A stretch of 64,000 nt of DNA from contig NC_089557.1 of assembly GCF_040115645.1 (NCBI RefSeq), forward strand, positions 1,798,001 to 1,862,000. Reading direction: 5' to 3'. Of this stretch, positions 48,701-55,167 are shown in pieces. The position numbers and the translations under genes were made by a program. Each line of letters begins with the position of its first letter. Within the stretch, counting starts at the first letter, position 1. The stretch is from Euwallacea fornicatus (taxonomy: Eukaryota; Arthropoda; Insecta; Coleoptera; Curculionidae). Under the pieces are notes generated by a model, which saw only the letters and a list, made by a program, of their open reading frames with translations, did no database searches and had not been told where the DNA came from.

Positions 48701-48809
48701 CCACGTCATCAAATGGTTCTTTTGCAGGTCCACCTCCAGGTACTCCTTAATGTCGCTGCTGATTTGAGCTTTGGGACACCAGGCACCGCCGTTCTTCTCC
48801 TGACGTAGC
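1226..48809 (-). CDS. Ddr: Discoidin domain receptor tyrosine kinase, 17 exons, 5' end outside window
   Basis: A collagen-binding receptor tyrosine kinase of the plasma membrane. The spliced coding sequence is 2680 nt: one base of a split codon, 892 codons and a TAA stop. Domains by residue: discoidin about 1-124 (N-terminal strands missing), discoidin-like 128-301, stalk 302-350, transmembrane helix about 351-374, juxtamembrane 375-590, kinase about 594-885. Kinase landmarks are the glycine loop GEGDFGMV (602-609), beta-3 Lys635, alpha-C Glu652, HRDLAARN (735-742), Asp755 in a DHA triplet, YxxxYY activation-loop tyrosines 763/767/768 and LPIRWMSWE (776-784). All 16 exon junctions agree in phase and all introns are GT-AG. 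The signal peptide and first discoidin strands are absent. Order, junction match and family-specific motifs make the assignment secure. Transcript isoforms are inferred. Confidence 0.96.
1598..1749 (-). CDS. Ddr: Ddr exon: kinase alpha-F region
   Basis: Encodes residues 789-838. TTKSDVWSFAIALWELLMLC is the conserved alpha-F segment, followed by QPYAELTSEQVVEN, typical of DDRs. The acceptor is ggtattttag|GGTCGA (phase 0) and the donor CCAAAG|GTGAGT (phase 2). AG joins A of the last exon as Arg839. Confidence 0.96.
1806..1947 (-). CDS. Ddr: Ddr exon: kinase activation segment
   Basis: Encodes residues 742-788. It contains VKVSDHAMYC, where vertebrate DDRs have the Mg-binding DFG motif, so Asp755 is kept but Phe-Gly is His-Ala. 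DRYENEYYISD keeps the DDR YxxxYY autophosphorylation pattern, and ARLPIRWMSWEALLL is the family's APE-region signature. The acceptor is tttcttgaag|GAATTG and the donor CTATTG|GTACTT (phase 0). The following intron is 56 bp. Confidence 0.96.
2006..2098 (-). CDS. Ddr: Ddr exon: kinase alpha-E and catalytic loop
   Basis: Encodes residues 711-740. YVATQIASGMKYLESLDLIH is followed by RDLAA. With Arg741 and Asn742 this gives a complete HRDLAARN catalytic loop, in which Asp737 is the catalytic base. The acceptor is cttgtttcag|CTACGG and the donor GCCAG|GTAACA (phase 2). The following intron is 58 bp. Confidence 0.96.
3735..4035. repeat. Degenerate tandem repeat, units of about 118-130 bp
   Basis: Related segments start at 3737 (ATCTCGGAAACTACGAGAGA), 3855 (ATCTCCGAAACCGCTAGAGG) and 3985 (GTCTCAGAAACTGCAAGAGG). 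The first two are also followed by matching GTGCACAG blocks. The units are diverged. A related block occurs in inverse orientation near 8690-8760, so this belongs to a dispersed family. Confidence 0.5.
5701..5738 (+). repeat. A-rich (AAAAAAC)n low-complexity tract
   Basis: A-runs are separated by single C bases over 38 nt. It could be the decayed tail of a retroposed sequence, but no element body or target duplication was recognised. Confidence 0.7.
6508..6699 (-). CDS. Ddr: Ddr exon: kinase alpha-C helix, beta-4/5 and hinge
   Basis: Encodes residues 647-709. HEFLRETSWLAGLRDPNLAR contains the alpha-C glutamate (Glu652) and the DDR-like DPN turn. VVGLCSQDEPMCALLEYADG is the beta-4/beta-5 hinge. 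The acceptor is ttcttttag|GCACGA and the donor GTCAG|GTAAGA (phase 2). The intron following it in transcription order is 4.4 kb. Confidence 0.96.
6700..7838 (-). other. Ddr intron, 1.1 kb
   Basis: No exon found. Positions 7100-7320 hold a GCGGTA...TACCGC inverted motif and several TACCGCAC/GTGCGGTA copies that recur in the intron at 12340-12500. Confidence 0.8.
7293..7314. repeat. TGCGGTA...TACCGCA inverted repeat
   Basis: Arms of 7 bp (7293-7299, 7308-7314) flank an 8-nt loop. Flanking CACACGTG and upstream CAGCCAC match the better preserved palindrome at 12456-12477, so the two are copies of one dispersed sequence. Confidence 0.5.
7839..7951 (-). CDS. Ddr: Ddr exon: kinase N-lobe with beta-3 lysine
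   Basis: Encodes residues 609-645. VHLCEAEG follows the glycine loop. The insert DFNGGSSFHKKQ precedes LVIVKSLW, which carries the ATP-anchoring lysine (Lys635). The acceptor is tttattttag|GTCCAC (phase 0) and the donor TAAAAG|GTAAGC (phase 2). AG plus G of the next exon gives Arg646. Confidence 0.95.
7952..9065 (-). other. Ddr intron, 1.1 kb
   Basis: No exon found. It contains a hammerhead-like motif on the plus strand (8450-8481) and a right-hand element end ACACCCTGTG near 8754. A diverged inverted partner may begin near 8289. Confidence 0.8.
8450..8481 (+). ncRNA. Degenerate hammerhead-like core
   Basis: The sequence reads TTGATGA, then 15 nt, then GAAACGTCG. The hammerhead core is CUGAUGA...GAAA with adjoining stem III. 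Here the first core C is T and the stem II pairing is poor, so self-cleavage is unlikely. It is listed because the same layout is better preserved near 19600 and 39180. Confidence 0.25.
9066..9218 (-). CDS. Ddr: Ddr exon: kinase start and glycine-rich loop
   Basis: Encodes residues 558-608. It contains DFPRHRLRLLEKLGEGDFGM. The segment beginning FPR and LEKLGEG is diagnostic for DDR kinases, and the glycine loop GEGDFGMV is completed by the next exon. The acceptor is gatttccag|GGAGAA (phase 0) and the donor GGAATG|GTATTG (phase 0), which departs from the usual GTAAGT or GTGAGT. Confidence 0.96.
10154..10179. repeat. (AC)13 microsatellite
   Basis: A perfect dinucleotide run of 26 nt, ending directly at a 10-bp tandem repeat. 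Confidence 0.95.
10180..10209 (+). repeat. 10-bp tandem repeat TTACAGGGAC x3
   Basis: Three head-to-tail units. The third ends in G instead of C. The unit carries the TACAGGG word seen at transposon ends elsewhere in the window, so it may be an amplified element end. Confidence 0.9.
12340..12500. repeat. Cluster of TTTACCGCACACGTG-like motifs with a 22-bp palindrome
   Basis: Perfect palindrome TGCGGTAAAAGCTTTTACCGCA at 12456-12477, with related CTTTACCACACGTG near 12350 and TTTTACCGTAGG near 12375. The same words recur at 7100-7320. It is likely a small inverted-repeat element of unknown class. Confidence 0.5.
14462..14497 (+). repeat. Perfect 18-bp tandem duplication
   Basis: GGGAGTTAATGTGACGTT occurs twice without a mismatch. 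This points to recent slippage or a duplication in the assembly. Confidence 0.95.
15073..15266 (-). CDS. Ddr: Ddr exon: proline-rich juxtamembrane
   Basis: Encodes residues 494-557. It holds a polyproline run (TPPPPPTSRPP, 515-525), a PPTY sequence (524-527) that fits the PPxY WW-domain ligand pattern, and the ENYYAATDI end that corresponds to the vertebrate HYAEADI segment before the kinase. The acceptor is gtcgttttcag|ATTTCA and the donor ATAAAA|GTAAGT (phase 0). Confidence 0.95.
15267..19116 (-). other. Ddr intron, 3.85 kb
   Basis: No exon found. It contains an element end CACCCTGTA near 16211, followed on the minus strand by a sequence typical of dispersed insect repeats, and a degenerate tandem repeat at 17283-17500. 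It is 69 bp longer if the short juxtamembrane donor is used. Confidence 0.8.
17283..17500 (+). repeat. Degenerate tandem repeat around TCTCACTAGATAA
   Basis: TCTCACTAGATAACTC at 17343 and TCTCACTAGATAATTCGGGC at 17471 lie 128 bp apart. A weaker copy (ACTCACTACTTAATTCG) lies about midway near 17408. GGGATTCCTCT/GGCATTCCTCT blocks accompany the repeat. Confidence 0.45.
19117..19260 (-). CDS. Ddr: Ddr exon: tyrosine-rich juxtamembrane, long form
   Basis: Encodes residues 446-492 when the donor ACCG|GTGAGT at 19117 is used. Tyrosines lie in SSVYHEPYKL, QEYGCLL and SGEYTDF, and are likely phosphorylation docking sites. An internal donor CAATG|GTAAGC at 19186 has the same phase 1, so a short exon 19186-19260 also joins the next exon in frame and drops 23 residues (470-492). 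I prefer the long form because the extra segment reads like a coding tail ending SKSGEYT joined to DFTSVNS. The acceptor is tttttcag|GTCACG. Confidence 0.9.
19261..20001 (-). other. Ddr intron, 741 bp, with hammerhead-like motif
   Basis: No exon found. The intron carries a hammerhead-like core at 19583-19634 on the gene strand and a right-hand transposon end CACCCTGTA at about 19785-19792. Confidence 0.75.
19583..19634 (-). ncRNA. Hammerhead-ribozyme-like motif
   Basis: On the minus strand: CTGATGA (19626-19620), 20 nt, then GAAAC (19599-19595) and a CGTC/GACG hairpin (stem III candidate). The stem II position begins with G and ends with C, as the fold requires. The base expected to be U16.1 appears to be A, so the copy may be inactive. 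Hammerheads of this size are known from Penelope-like retroelements and retrozymes in animals. Membership here is inferred. Confidence 0.4.
20002..20194 (-). CDS. Ddr: Ddr exon: cytosolic juxtamembrane, first part
   Basis: Encodes residues 381-444. It is rich in Ser, Thr and Lys, with a lysine patch near the end (KKAKKCNLY). No enzymatic motif is present. The acceptor is gattttcag|GTGGCG (phase 0) and the donor TTTGTATG|GTAAGT (phase 1). Only 81 bp of intron separate it from the transmembrane exon. Confidence 0.93.
20276..20514 (-). CDS. Ddr: Ddr exon: stalk and transmembrane helix
   Basis: Encodes residues 302-380. The stalk has sequons at NMT (306) and NSS (326) and a basic RHARKE stretch (332-337) that fits the minimal R-x-x-R proprotein-convertase pattern, which is only a suggestion. 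The transmembrane helix is about 351-374 (YIGLITGVMAMVILLVVCTV), followed by the stop-transfer residues RRGKKK. The helix carries small residues (Gly353, Gly357, Ala360) suited to helix packing, as expected for a constitutive dimer. The acceptor is ttattgcag|TTCATC and the donor AAGAAG|GTACAT (phase 0). Confidence 0.96.
21874..21907. repeat. Perfect hairpin, 14-bp stem, 6-nt loop
   Basis: AGACGTAGGTCTTA (21874-21887), loop ACCCTG, then TAAGACCTACGTCT (21894-21907). The loop contains an element-end-like CCCTG. It is too short for a microRNA precursor. Confidence 0.8.
22607..22620 (+). repeat. G14 homopolymer
   Basis: Fourteen consecutive G bases in an otherwise mixed sequence. Length may be uncertain in the assembly. 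Confidence 0.9.
24895..24927 (+). repeat. G-rich cluster, potential G-quadruplex
   Basis: Runs of 10, 5 and 10 G bases separated by short spacers satisfy the usual quadruplex pattern on the plus strand. Confidence 0.75.
25693..25760 (-). CDS. Ddr: Ddr exon: last strands of discoidin-like domain
   Basis: A 68-bp exon encoding residues 279-300 (FIKLRLFFGDKWILLSEMSF then ES). It corresponds to the vertebrate segment ending WMMFSEI.F. The vertebrate cysteine two residues after the IK dipeptide region is Leu here. The acceptor is tttcttgcag|GTTTATT and the donor GAGTCAC|GTAAGT (phase 1). The final C joins TT of the next exon as Leu301. Confidence 0.94.
25816..25955 (-). CDS. Ddr: Ddr exon: discoidin-like domain
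   Basis: Encodes residues 232-277 (VFSKAEIWFGLDG... to KGRQA). It contains one N-glycosylation sequon, Asn267-Val-Thr. The acceptor is ccttgcag|GTATTT and the donor GCCAG|GTAGAT, phase 2, followed by a very short 55-bp intron. AG plus G of the next exon gives Arg278. Confidence 0.94.
26221..26560 (+). repeat. Degenerate 128-bp tandem repeat
   Basis: TTCCGCATTCGAATGACGTA occurs at 26221 and 26349, 128 bp apart. The linked block GACATCGTGCGAATGCGG (26298) recurs as GACACGATGCCAATGCGG (26426), also 128 bp apart. A third partial copy, TTCCGCACTCGAATG, starts at 26532. Confidence 0.6.
31339..31387. repeat. (AT)n microsatellite
   Basis: An alternating AT tract, slightly interrupted. It is the insertion target of the adjacent foldback element, with more TATATAT on the other side. 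Confidence 0.9.
31388..32139. mobile_element. Foldback element, 752 bp, nearly perfect 291-bp arms
   Basis: Left arm 31388-31678 and right arm 31849-32139 are inverted copies that I could align with only one clear mismatch (CAT/CGT near 31652). The spacer is 170 bp. Ends are CAGGGTTCGCCATTACTCCGG with TA on each side. Inside each arm, 123 bp from the end, is a second TATACAGAGTGTTCCG word. It has no coding capacity; the two short open frames are the same arm read from each side. The arm similarity implies recent insertion or arm correction. TA flanks suggest the Tc1/mariner superfamily. Confidence 0.9.
32581..32604 (+). repeat. (GGA)8 microsatellite
   Basis: Eight perfect GGA units. Confidence 0.95.
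34495..34628 (-). CDS. Ddr: Ddr exon: discoidin-like domain, central strands
   Basis: Encodes residues 188-231. Landmarks are SRWVGWSSEG, MTVEFDGIREF and the motif AVHLHSNNMYTRGVQ. Vertebrate DDRs have VHCNNMF at that last motif, so the Cys is Ser here. The acceptor is ttttttag|GCAGTAGG and the donor GTTCAG|GTAAGT (phase 0). Confidence 0.95.
34629..35600 (-). other. Ddr intron, 972 bp
   Basis: No exon, repeat or RNA motif recognised. Confidence 0.75.
35601..35780 (-). CDS. Ddr: Ddr exon: start of discoidin-like domain
   Basis: Encodes residues 128-186. Landmarks are VKYEAPRG, DISYDG, and the family signature LRGGLGQLTDG represented here as MRGGLGQLVDGLYGDDDY. The acceptor is ttatcttag|AAAGCG and the donor TCGG|GTAAGC (phase 1). 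The DS-like domain packs against the discoidin domain in vertebrate DDRs. The run DPDIDLEDISYDG is acidic. Confidence 0.95.
37334..37493 (+). repeat. Purine-rich (GA)-type low-complexity tract
   Basis: About 160 nt dominated by AGAG, AAAG and CAGAG words. It reads as Ser/Leu-rich nonsense on the minus strand. Confidence 0.85.
37933..38464. mobile_element. Probable TIR element, 532 bp
   Basis: It starts TA|CAGGGTGCG and ends TACACCCTG|TA. Terminal identity is only about 7-9 bp and the interior is not palindromic. On the minus strand two diverged direct repeats occur inside (TTATCTGAAAATATCATGG and TTATCTGAAAGTGGTAGAGG). No transposase is present. Confidence 0.45.
39158..39210 (-). ncRNA. Hammerhead-ribozyme-like motif
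   Basis: On the minus strand: CTGATGA (39201-39195), 20 nt (TGGCC...AACC), then GAAAC (39174-39170) and CGTCGACG. The 20-nt spacing equals that of the copy near 19600. The stem II closing pair would be U-C in the strict register, so activity is doubtful. The sequence resembles a repeat word widespread in insect genomes. Confidence 0.35.
42515..42662 (-). CDS. Ddr: Ddr exon: discoidin domain, C-terminal half
   Basis: Encodes residues 78-126 plus the first base of codon 127. Landmarks are NTNTYIVVHQRLELPFVA, VRFIPYSEHPRTVCMRVEL and YGC, the standard discoidin-domain ending. The acceptor is actttcag|GTATTG and the donor GGGAAC|GTAAGT, phase 1. The final C joins AA of the next exon to make Gln127. 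The acceptor is preceded by a 48-nt A-rich tract on the sense strand, described separately. Confidence 0.95.
42675..42722 (-). repeat. Poly(A) tract beside a 3' splice site (gene strand)
   Basis: 48 nt of T with one C on the plus strand, so A38-G-A9 on the gene strand, ending 11 nt before the AG of the Ddr exon at 42515-42662. The sense strand then reads TCATACTTTCAG, leaving almost no polypyrimidine tract. The tract length may be an assembly estimate. Confidence 0.9.
43499..43524. repeat. C12-GCA-G11 hairpin
   Basis: Twelve C bases, a three-base loop and eleven G bases give a near-perfect all-GC inverted repeat. Confidence 0.9.
47437..47451 (+). repeat. C15 homopolymer
   Basis: Fifteen consecutive C bases within a GC-rich stretch. 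Confidence 0.9.
48578..48809 (-). CDS. Ddr: Ddr exon: discoidin domain, first part seen
   Basis: Encodes residues 1-77. Landmarks are GGAWCPKAQI, KEYLEVDLQ, WTETQGRFGNGQGQEYAEAF and the WRSALGAWVTYKDSRGEK end. This is the F5/8C beta-barrel that binds fibrillar collagen in DDRs. The acceptor reads ttccag before GCTACG, and the first base completes a codon (probably AGG) begun in an exon I could not find. The donor is GAAG|GTAAAA, phase 0, which is somewhat weak. The next exon starts in phase 0. Confidence 0.95.
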
Positions 48810-49360
48810 CTGGAAGGCAAAGCCTGATATGAACAATAACTCAAAACTTTTCGCGTAAAACCTCAAGGAAAACTTCCGCGCCAATTTGGCTACATATTGT
48901 GACTCCCTTCGCCCTATTAAAACGCTTTAACGAGCGCTGGAGAACTATTTTGTAAGTCGAGGAACTTGCCAGTAAAATTTTTAATTTCGAGTTTATGGCA
49001 TAAAGGAAACTCGGCCCTGGCCCGGCGGCGTTTCAGATTAAAAATTTCATAAAGTTTACTCTTGAGGACCAAAGAAATGCTTTTGTTAAAAAGGATTCAT
49101 CCTGGATGTTCGGCATTCTCGGCACGGAGAAATTTTATTATTGTTATTAGTTCCAGTTAGTCGCTTTTTTTTTAATTTCCGTCGCTGCGCCGAAAGCGGT
49201 GACTGGCGGAGATATGGCGTTGACGACGTGGCTGTCTTACGGTCCAAGGCCGATAATGGACGCATTACCCGCCGGGTCGAATGCGAATGTCACCGGGGGA
49301 GTTTCGACTCTGAAGGGGGCGACGGGAATCGGATACGTGCCGGGCGTATTTTTGAAAATT

Positions 49361-49382
49361 CCCCCCCCCCTCCCCCTCCCCC
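49361..49382 (+). repeat. C-rich tract (C10 T C5 T C5)
   Basis: An interrupted C-run followed by AG. It is a pyrimidine-only stretch on the plus strand. Confidence 0.9.
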
Positions 49383-52300
49383 AGATTTCGACACGAGCAA
49401 AAACAAGCGTCGACCTCAGAACGGAGGACGAATAAAAAAATCCTCACCCCTAAAAATCCACCAGGTATATCGCGATCCGCAGGGTCTAATTCAGGAGTGG
49501 TTAACAACTATCCGGCAGATAAAGTTTTTTTCGGCCCGAAGTTGTCCAACAGTAGAAATAAGGACGGCTCTCTGGCACACTGCTGCAATGAAAAGCGACA
49601 CTTTGATTGATGGTTACCCTTGACTGTAAGTTACTCCACATGCAGTTTAGCAGGACGTTGAAGAATCGGTCCTTAAGGCCCAATAATTAATCAGTCGAGC
49701 TAATTTCCATAGGAACGTTGAAACGGGGCCTTAGCGTTCGTTAGATTCTTTGATTTTCTGGAAAGTAGCTCGCACACGAGCTTGCCGCCACCTCTCGGGC
49801 CGGACGTCCATTTGAACTGGACCGGCTAACTTCTTCCAGAAAAATAGTTCCGGAACGACCGTGAATGATTTGTGAGGCCCGACAGGCCCTTCCGGAGGGC
49901 GTACGTTCCTGTATGATGAACACTTTGGACGAGTTTCGTTAGTCTCCGGGGAAAACACTGAAATTGGCCGTAGAAACAAAGTCTATATAATTATTCGTGT
50001 TGGAAAAACCCAATTTGAAAAACAGACACAATTTATTCAACAAAGTTTCCCCGTGGAAACAAACACGTCTATCGAGCGGAGCCCCGCCGAAAATTCGTAT
50101 AGATTTAAAGGAAACACGAACGATTTCCAGAATGAAGCATTAATCTCGGGCAAACGTAATAGATTTAAATCAGTAGAGGTGTCTGGAGGTGGTCCGTTGC
50201 TCCCACGAAAAGAAATAAATCCCAATAAAACTGCCCTAATGGCGAATCGGTTGCAGCTAATGTGGTTTTTGCGGTATTACCTTTGGCTAATGCGACTTTA
50301 TTTTATAGTCTCCGAACCAGATGTATAAATTGAAAACGCTTTCGTTGCGGCTGCGAGGTGAACGTGTTGCAACCAGCTGCACTTTCCTCCAATCACAAAG
50401 CGAATTAAAATATCGCCCAACAACAAACTAATCAAGCAACGATCAAACAAAAATAAAACGAAATTAACAAATAAATTTTCCCGATGTAGCCGTGAGGGTA
50501 GTTTTGGCTATTTTCGTGGGGAAAATGGCATATGGTGTCCAGCCGAAAGTTCGGGGTCGCGGGGAGGGAACGGGAATAGCGTAAATCAAACAATAGGGGA
50601 GTTTTCGCTAGAGTGTATTGAACGAATCGAAAACTGTTACGTCTGTTCAGTTCAATGCACGTTTCAGTCTCGGTGCCTTATGGTTAGTGCAAGCAAGCGG
50701 AGTTCGATGACGAACTCCTATCTTCATGCTTTATATCGTTCTTTAGAAACCAAATAACGGCGCCCCATTTCCATTTGAAGCTGCCGAACCGGGTCCTTTT
50801 AAACGAAATTGACTGTTAGCGGAAAAATCACTCTGAACGATTAGCTGCACCCATTTAAGACCTACTCTGCTCCGCTAATTTGGGTTTTGCAGCAACTCAA
50901 AAAGCAGCATAAAAGCTTTTGGAAACAAGAAATTCCCATTGTTACCGCCCTGTAATCGCTTACATTTATTTCTTCTAGTGTAATGCGCCAGATGTATCGG
51001 TGCAATTACGCAAAAAGCAAAATTTAATGATTCGTAACACATCATGTTCGATTCCGATTAAATGCTCTGGAGAGGGTTGCAGGAGTTTTTGCATCCCGCC
51101 CTTTATTGCTAAAGAGATTAGAGAGTAGTCCAACTCAATGGAGGGTGAGTTGAGTAATTGAAAGAGTAGGGCTGGACTTTGATGGACAGCCTCCATGTGA
51201 CAACTCTCAATGCTTTTTCAATGCAGGCCATTTTAGGGACTATTAAGTTAGCGTTCTCTCACGAGTTTGCTCTTGAGGGCTGACTCCGAGGAGCAGTTTT
51301 TAATTTGTCTCTTTCTCGGCCAAGGGGCTTCCGCCAAAACTGACACTAATAGCTTTTTATTAACCTGCCAAATTCCCTCATCCTTTTCAGTCGCCCCTGA
51401 AGGTTTTTGGACAGGTTGAGTCGACCGCGATTCGGGCCTATTTCCTGTTAACCGAGATCGTGGAATTACATGAGGAGCGCCGCGAAGTCCTCCATGGCTC
51501 AGGGAAATTTTTACGATCGTGGGAACCCCGCGAACGCGTCTGGACTATCCCAGGGCGCCGAAGAAAAAGCTTCATACCGCACTTCATTCCGGGGATCGAA
51601 ACCGGAACTCTTAAAAATTGCCTAGGAAATATGTCGCCTTGAGAGCACAAGATAAAGTCCCTGAGGTCTGATATCGTCCCTTAAGGGGGCCGGACCAAAA
51701 CTCCTTGAGAAATAGCGTGAATTTTTCTTCGGCGCAAAAACTCTTTTCGGTGTTTTTAGAGATCCGTATCCACGAGGAGCGTGTGGAGATGTCGGAAAAC
51801 CCTAGGAAACTATGAAATGTAGGCGTTCAAATTTTCTCATCGAAATTTCCTAAGCTCGTCAGAACTCCCTGAGAAACCTCGCGACATCGGCGCCGCGATG
51901 ATTTCGGCTAATGTCCCAAGTTCGTCGTTCACAAGAAACCGTTGTGGTGCCCGATAGGCGAACGTGGGGTGACCCAATTGATGGTACTCGAAGGGTCGGC
52001 GAGGGAGGACGAAGAAGTACGAGAATCAATCGGAGAGATCAGGAAAGTGTGGAATTCTCCCCGGGGGCTGGACCGCGTGCAGTCAATTAACTAACCGTTA
52101 CGTGCCGGACACCCGTTTCGTATCCTTTACCGAATCGCAAATTTGCCGAATGAAATTAACAACAATTTTGACGATTCCGAGGTGATTTATGAGACATTGT
52201 AAGTGCTCGAATGGATACGCATTGTAAGTCAAATCTCGAGCCTCCCTTTCTCACTTCTGACGGCTTAGACGATTTACATATTTATGCCTCGTGATACTGG

Positions 52301-52702
52301 ATAATTAAAGCCGAATTTGGCGCGGAAACTGTAACAGTTAGTCAGGAGGTTATTAAGCTCTCGGGGGTATTAAAGCATCGGAGTTGCATCTACATGTATA
52401 TTTGCTCCCACAACGCATTTCATATTTCAATAATTGTCACCAGGCGGAAGGATAATTTCACCCTGTAAAGTGAAAACTGCCTAAAGTTTGTTTTCGACCG
52501 TAACTTCGCTGTAACAAATTTACCTACGAAAATGCATTTTCCTTGTAGAGAGGGCGTACCTGGACAATTCAGGCACTAATTCCGGGTTAAAAGCTTTTTA
52601 AGTAACACACATTCTCTGGAAATATTAACGAGGGCGTGACAAAGTTCCCCTCATAAGCGCACTTGAGACTTATTTGAAAGTTCTGAAGTGTCGGGGAGTG
52701 TA

Positions 52703-54606
52703 CAGGGGGGTCGTATTTTCGATGTAATTGGGGGGTTTCAGGTACATCCCGCGTAGATGGAGAAAAACCGTGGTCGCGATCCCTGACGCGATTTTTGACC
52801 CAACTTCAGCGATCCAAACGGCATTTTGACCTTTCGGCTCGTTCGGGATATACGGGGTGTCGTTCGTTTTTTGTCGTCTTCTCTAAAAGCTCCATAACTT
52901 TTTCGTTCGCGTTTTTTTATCTTTGGCAAAAACAATCAAATGCAATCCAGTGGCGCACTCGAAGTTTCTCTAGGTTAATTTGTGTGTCGACTTGAGTCCG
53001 AAGTTGGTTTCTTTTAATGGAAACTGTATTTGGCCATGGCTCCGTTGACTAGAGATTTGTTTAGCTTTCCGAGCATACGAAATTCCATATGTTTATTGCG
53101 ATGAATAAGAAAATTGTAAACGATCTTTTGGCAAACGCAACATTCATGTGTTGCATGTGTCTGTTCCTTTGATTAGGGCAACTGAGTGTATTTCGCGTCG
53201 ATGTGAATTAGACTTACATAATAAGGGACATAAGTTTGAACAATATTTGAAGCAAGAGAGCAGGGTGTTTGGTGGTGATAGAGAGTTTTCAAAGAGGGTT
53301 AGACTGGGGACATTTTGCACCCATAAAATCATACTTATTCTTATACAAAGTTTCATCCCTTTTGAAATATCGGCTTTCCTAAATTTTCATACGAAATGGT
53401 TGAGTTGGTACAATTAAGCCCATTTTTTTGTATTAATACTCTTCGCTTTGGGAATGAAAAAAATGTACATTGTCAATATCCATATCGGCAAAGTGAAACG
53501 AAAATTAATTAACAATTATAATTACAAACAATTACGTAGACAAATTAACGTGTTAAAATGGTTTGGTCCCAAATTATTCTTCCACTTTGAGCATAACTTT
53601 TTGGCGCTAGCTCAAGAAATTCAAATAGTAGCAAGAACTGCTCTATTGTGTACTCTCTCACATGATACATGACATTATGACAAAGTCATAACTCACGAAA
53701 CCAAGAAAAAGGAAATATTACTCACAATATGGAAATAAGCGATATTAAATTTAAATAAGTGCTAATCATTTCAAAACTTACAGCATTAGTTGCAAGTTAG
53801 ATAATACTACTATTAGTTAATACCATTTCTAAATGGAACCCTCCATTTCCAATGCATTTACTTGCCCCCTCCACTCTGCCCCTCCTGCTCCTTCCTCTTG
53901 GGCCGACATTTCAAAAACAATGAGACTTTGCATACGGATAAATGTGGTCATATAGATTTAAAATGAGCTCATCTATCCTCCACTAAAGTCTTTCTATCGC
54001 GCCACCAGACACCCTGTATAATAAAAATGTTATTTTTTCCTAAATCGGTAAGTTCGCAACATGGACTAAAGTACTGTTAGGGCATTTTTTTAAGTTTCGA
54101 AATAGCTTTTGGGTATAGCGACACATTTCCTTTTGAAATAAAAATCTTTAAAAACCGTTCATAACTTTCTTATTTAACGAGATAAATATTAATGCAATAT
54201 ATGGAACTATATACTAGTTTCAGAAGGCCAATAATCTCTAGTTGATGGAGCCATGGGCAACTGCGGTTTCCACCTTAAAAAAGACACCTTTAGGTCCGTA
54301 ACTCAAAACAAATTAGGTTGGAAAAAAGTTGAGTATGTCACTGGCCTGCACTTAGGAAAAGGCGCAACAGATGTTTGTGCCAAATATTAGAAACGTGCAC
54401 AAGCAAAGACGTTTATGGGCCTCCCAAGCGAACGGACGGAAAGCGGAAAACACCCTGTATCTCCCAAACGAGTCGAGACGTCAAAGTGCCGTTCAGACCA
54501 TTGAGATTGACGCAAAAATCGGGCCAAGTGCCCCCACCACGCTTCCTCTCCATCTGCCCGGGAAATGCCCAAAACCCCCTAATTAAGTCGAAAATGGGAC
54601 AGCCTG
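52703..54606. mobile_element. Large concentric foldback element, 1.9 kb
   Basis: Ends are TA|CAGGGGGGTCGTATTTTCGA and the inverse of TA|CAGGCTGTCCCATTTTCGAC. The first 430 bp on the left (to about 53130) matches the last 460 bp inverted, including GGAGCCATGG blocks. The arms translate to similar nonsense (ISRTSRKVKMPF versus ISQTSRDVKVPF). A second inverted word (TACGGGGTGTCG at 52851, CACCCTGTATC at 54451) lies 150 and 149 bp in. A third pair (CAGGGTGTTTGGTGG at 53261 and its inverse ending 54016) bounds a 756-bp inner palindrome. Confidence 0.7.
53261..54016. mobile_element. Inner palindromic element nested in the 1.9-kb foldback
   Basis: Left CAGGGTGTTTGGTGGTGATA aligns with the inverse of the right end (CAGGGTGTCTGGTGGCGCGA). 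Similarity continues inward for about 120 bp, including CAAAGTTTCATC/CAAAGTCTCATT and TTTTGAAATRTCGGC. The right end has a TA flank; the left flank is AG. Confidence 0.55.
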
Positions 54607-55111
54607 TACTATAAATTTCAGGATATTAAATTGTTTCGATGCAGGTCAAAGGGCTGGGAACAAATCCAATATGACACTGCAATATCTGCCACAAGGTAAA
54701 AGTGAGTGGAAACCGGAGCATTGGAGAGCATGAAAGTTTTTCTATTACTGTGCACAAGAGTGTATGGGTTTAATTATTAACCTATCAGGAACAGGAAGCG
54801 AGCCGTTTTGACTACCTCGACGTACACTCCATATAAACAAGAGAAATTGAGGAAAATGCGGTAAGTTATTGTTTCTGATAGGTGGTTCTGATTTATGATT
54901 TTAATAAAGGAAGTTCTTTTCGACGAGGGAAAGGCCTAATTGGTCCATAAAACTGGAAAGAATGAGATTTCATGGCTAGTTGGATGTGGTTTTTTTAGCG
55001 AGGATGATTTGCAGAAGCGATGGATGCGAAAAGAGGAATGCAACCGGAGAAAATAAATGCAATTTAAGGAGGAAAATTTCCTAGTGACTAGACACATGGA
55101 TCGGATGGGAC

Positions 55112-55119
55112 AGAGAAAT

Positions 55120-55165
<46 letters not shown>
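55112..55165 (+). repeat. (GA)n microsatellite
   Basis: An almost pure GA run, preceded by imperfect AGAAATAGAGAAAG units. Confidence 0.95.

Positions 55166-55167
<2 letters not shown>

Noticed and set aside
49141..49623. 160-residue open frame with a proline run
   Set aside because: The proline run is simply a C-homopolymer. No homology is recognisable and a competing frame exists on the other strand.
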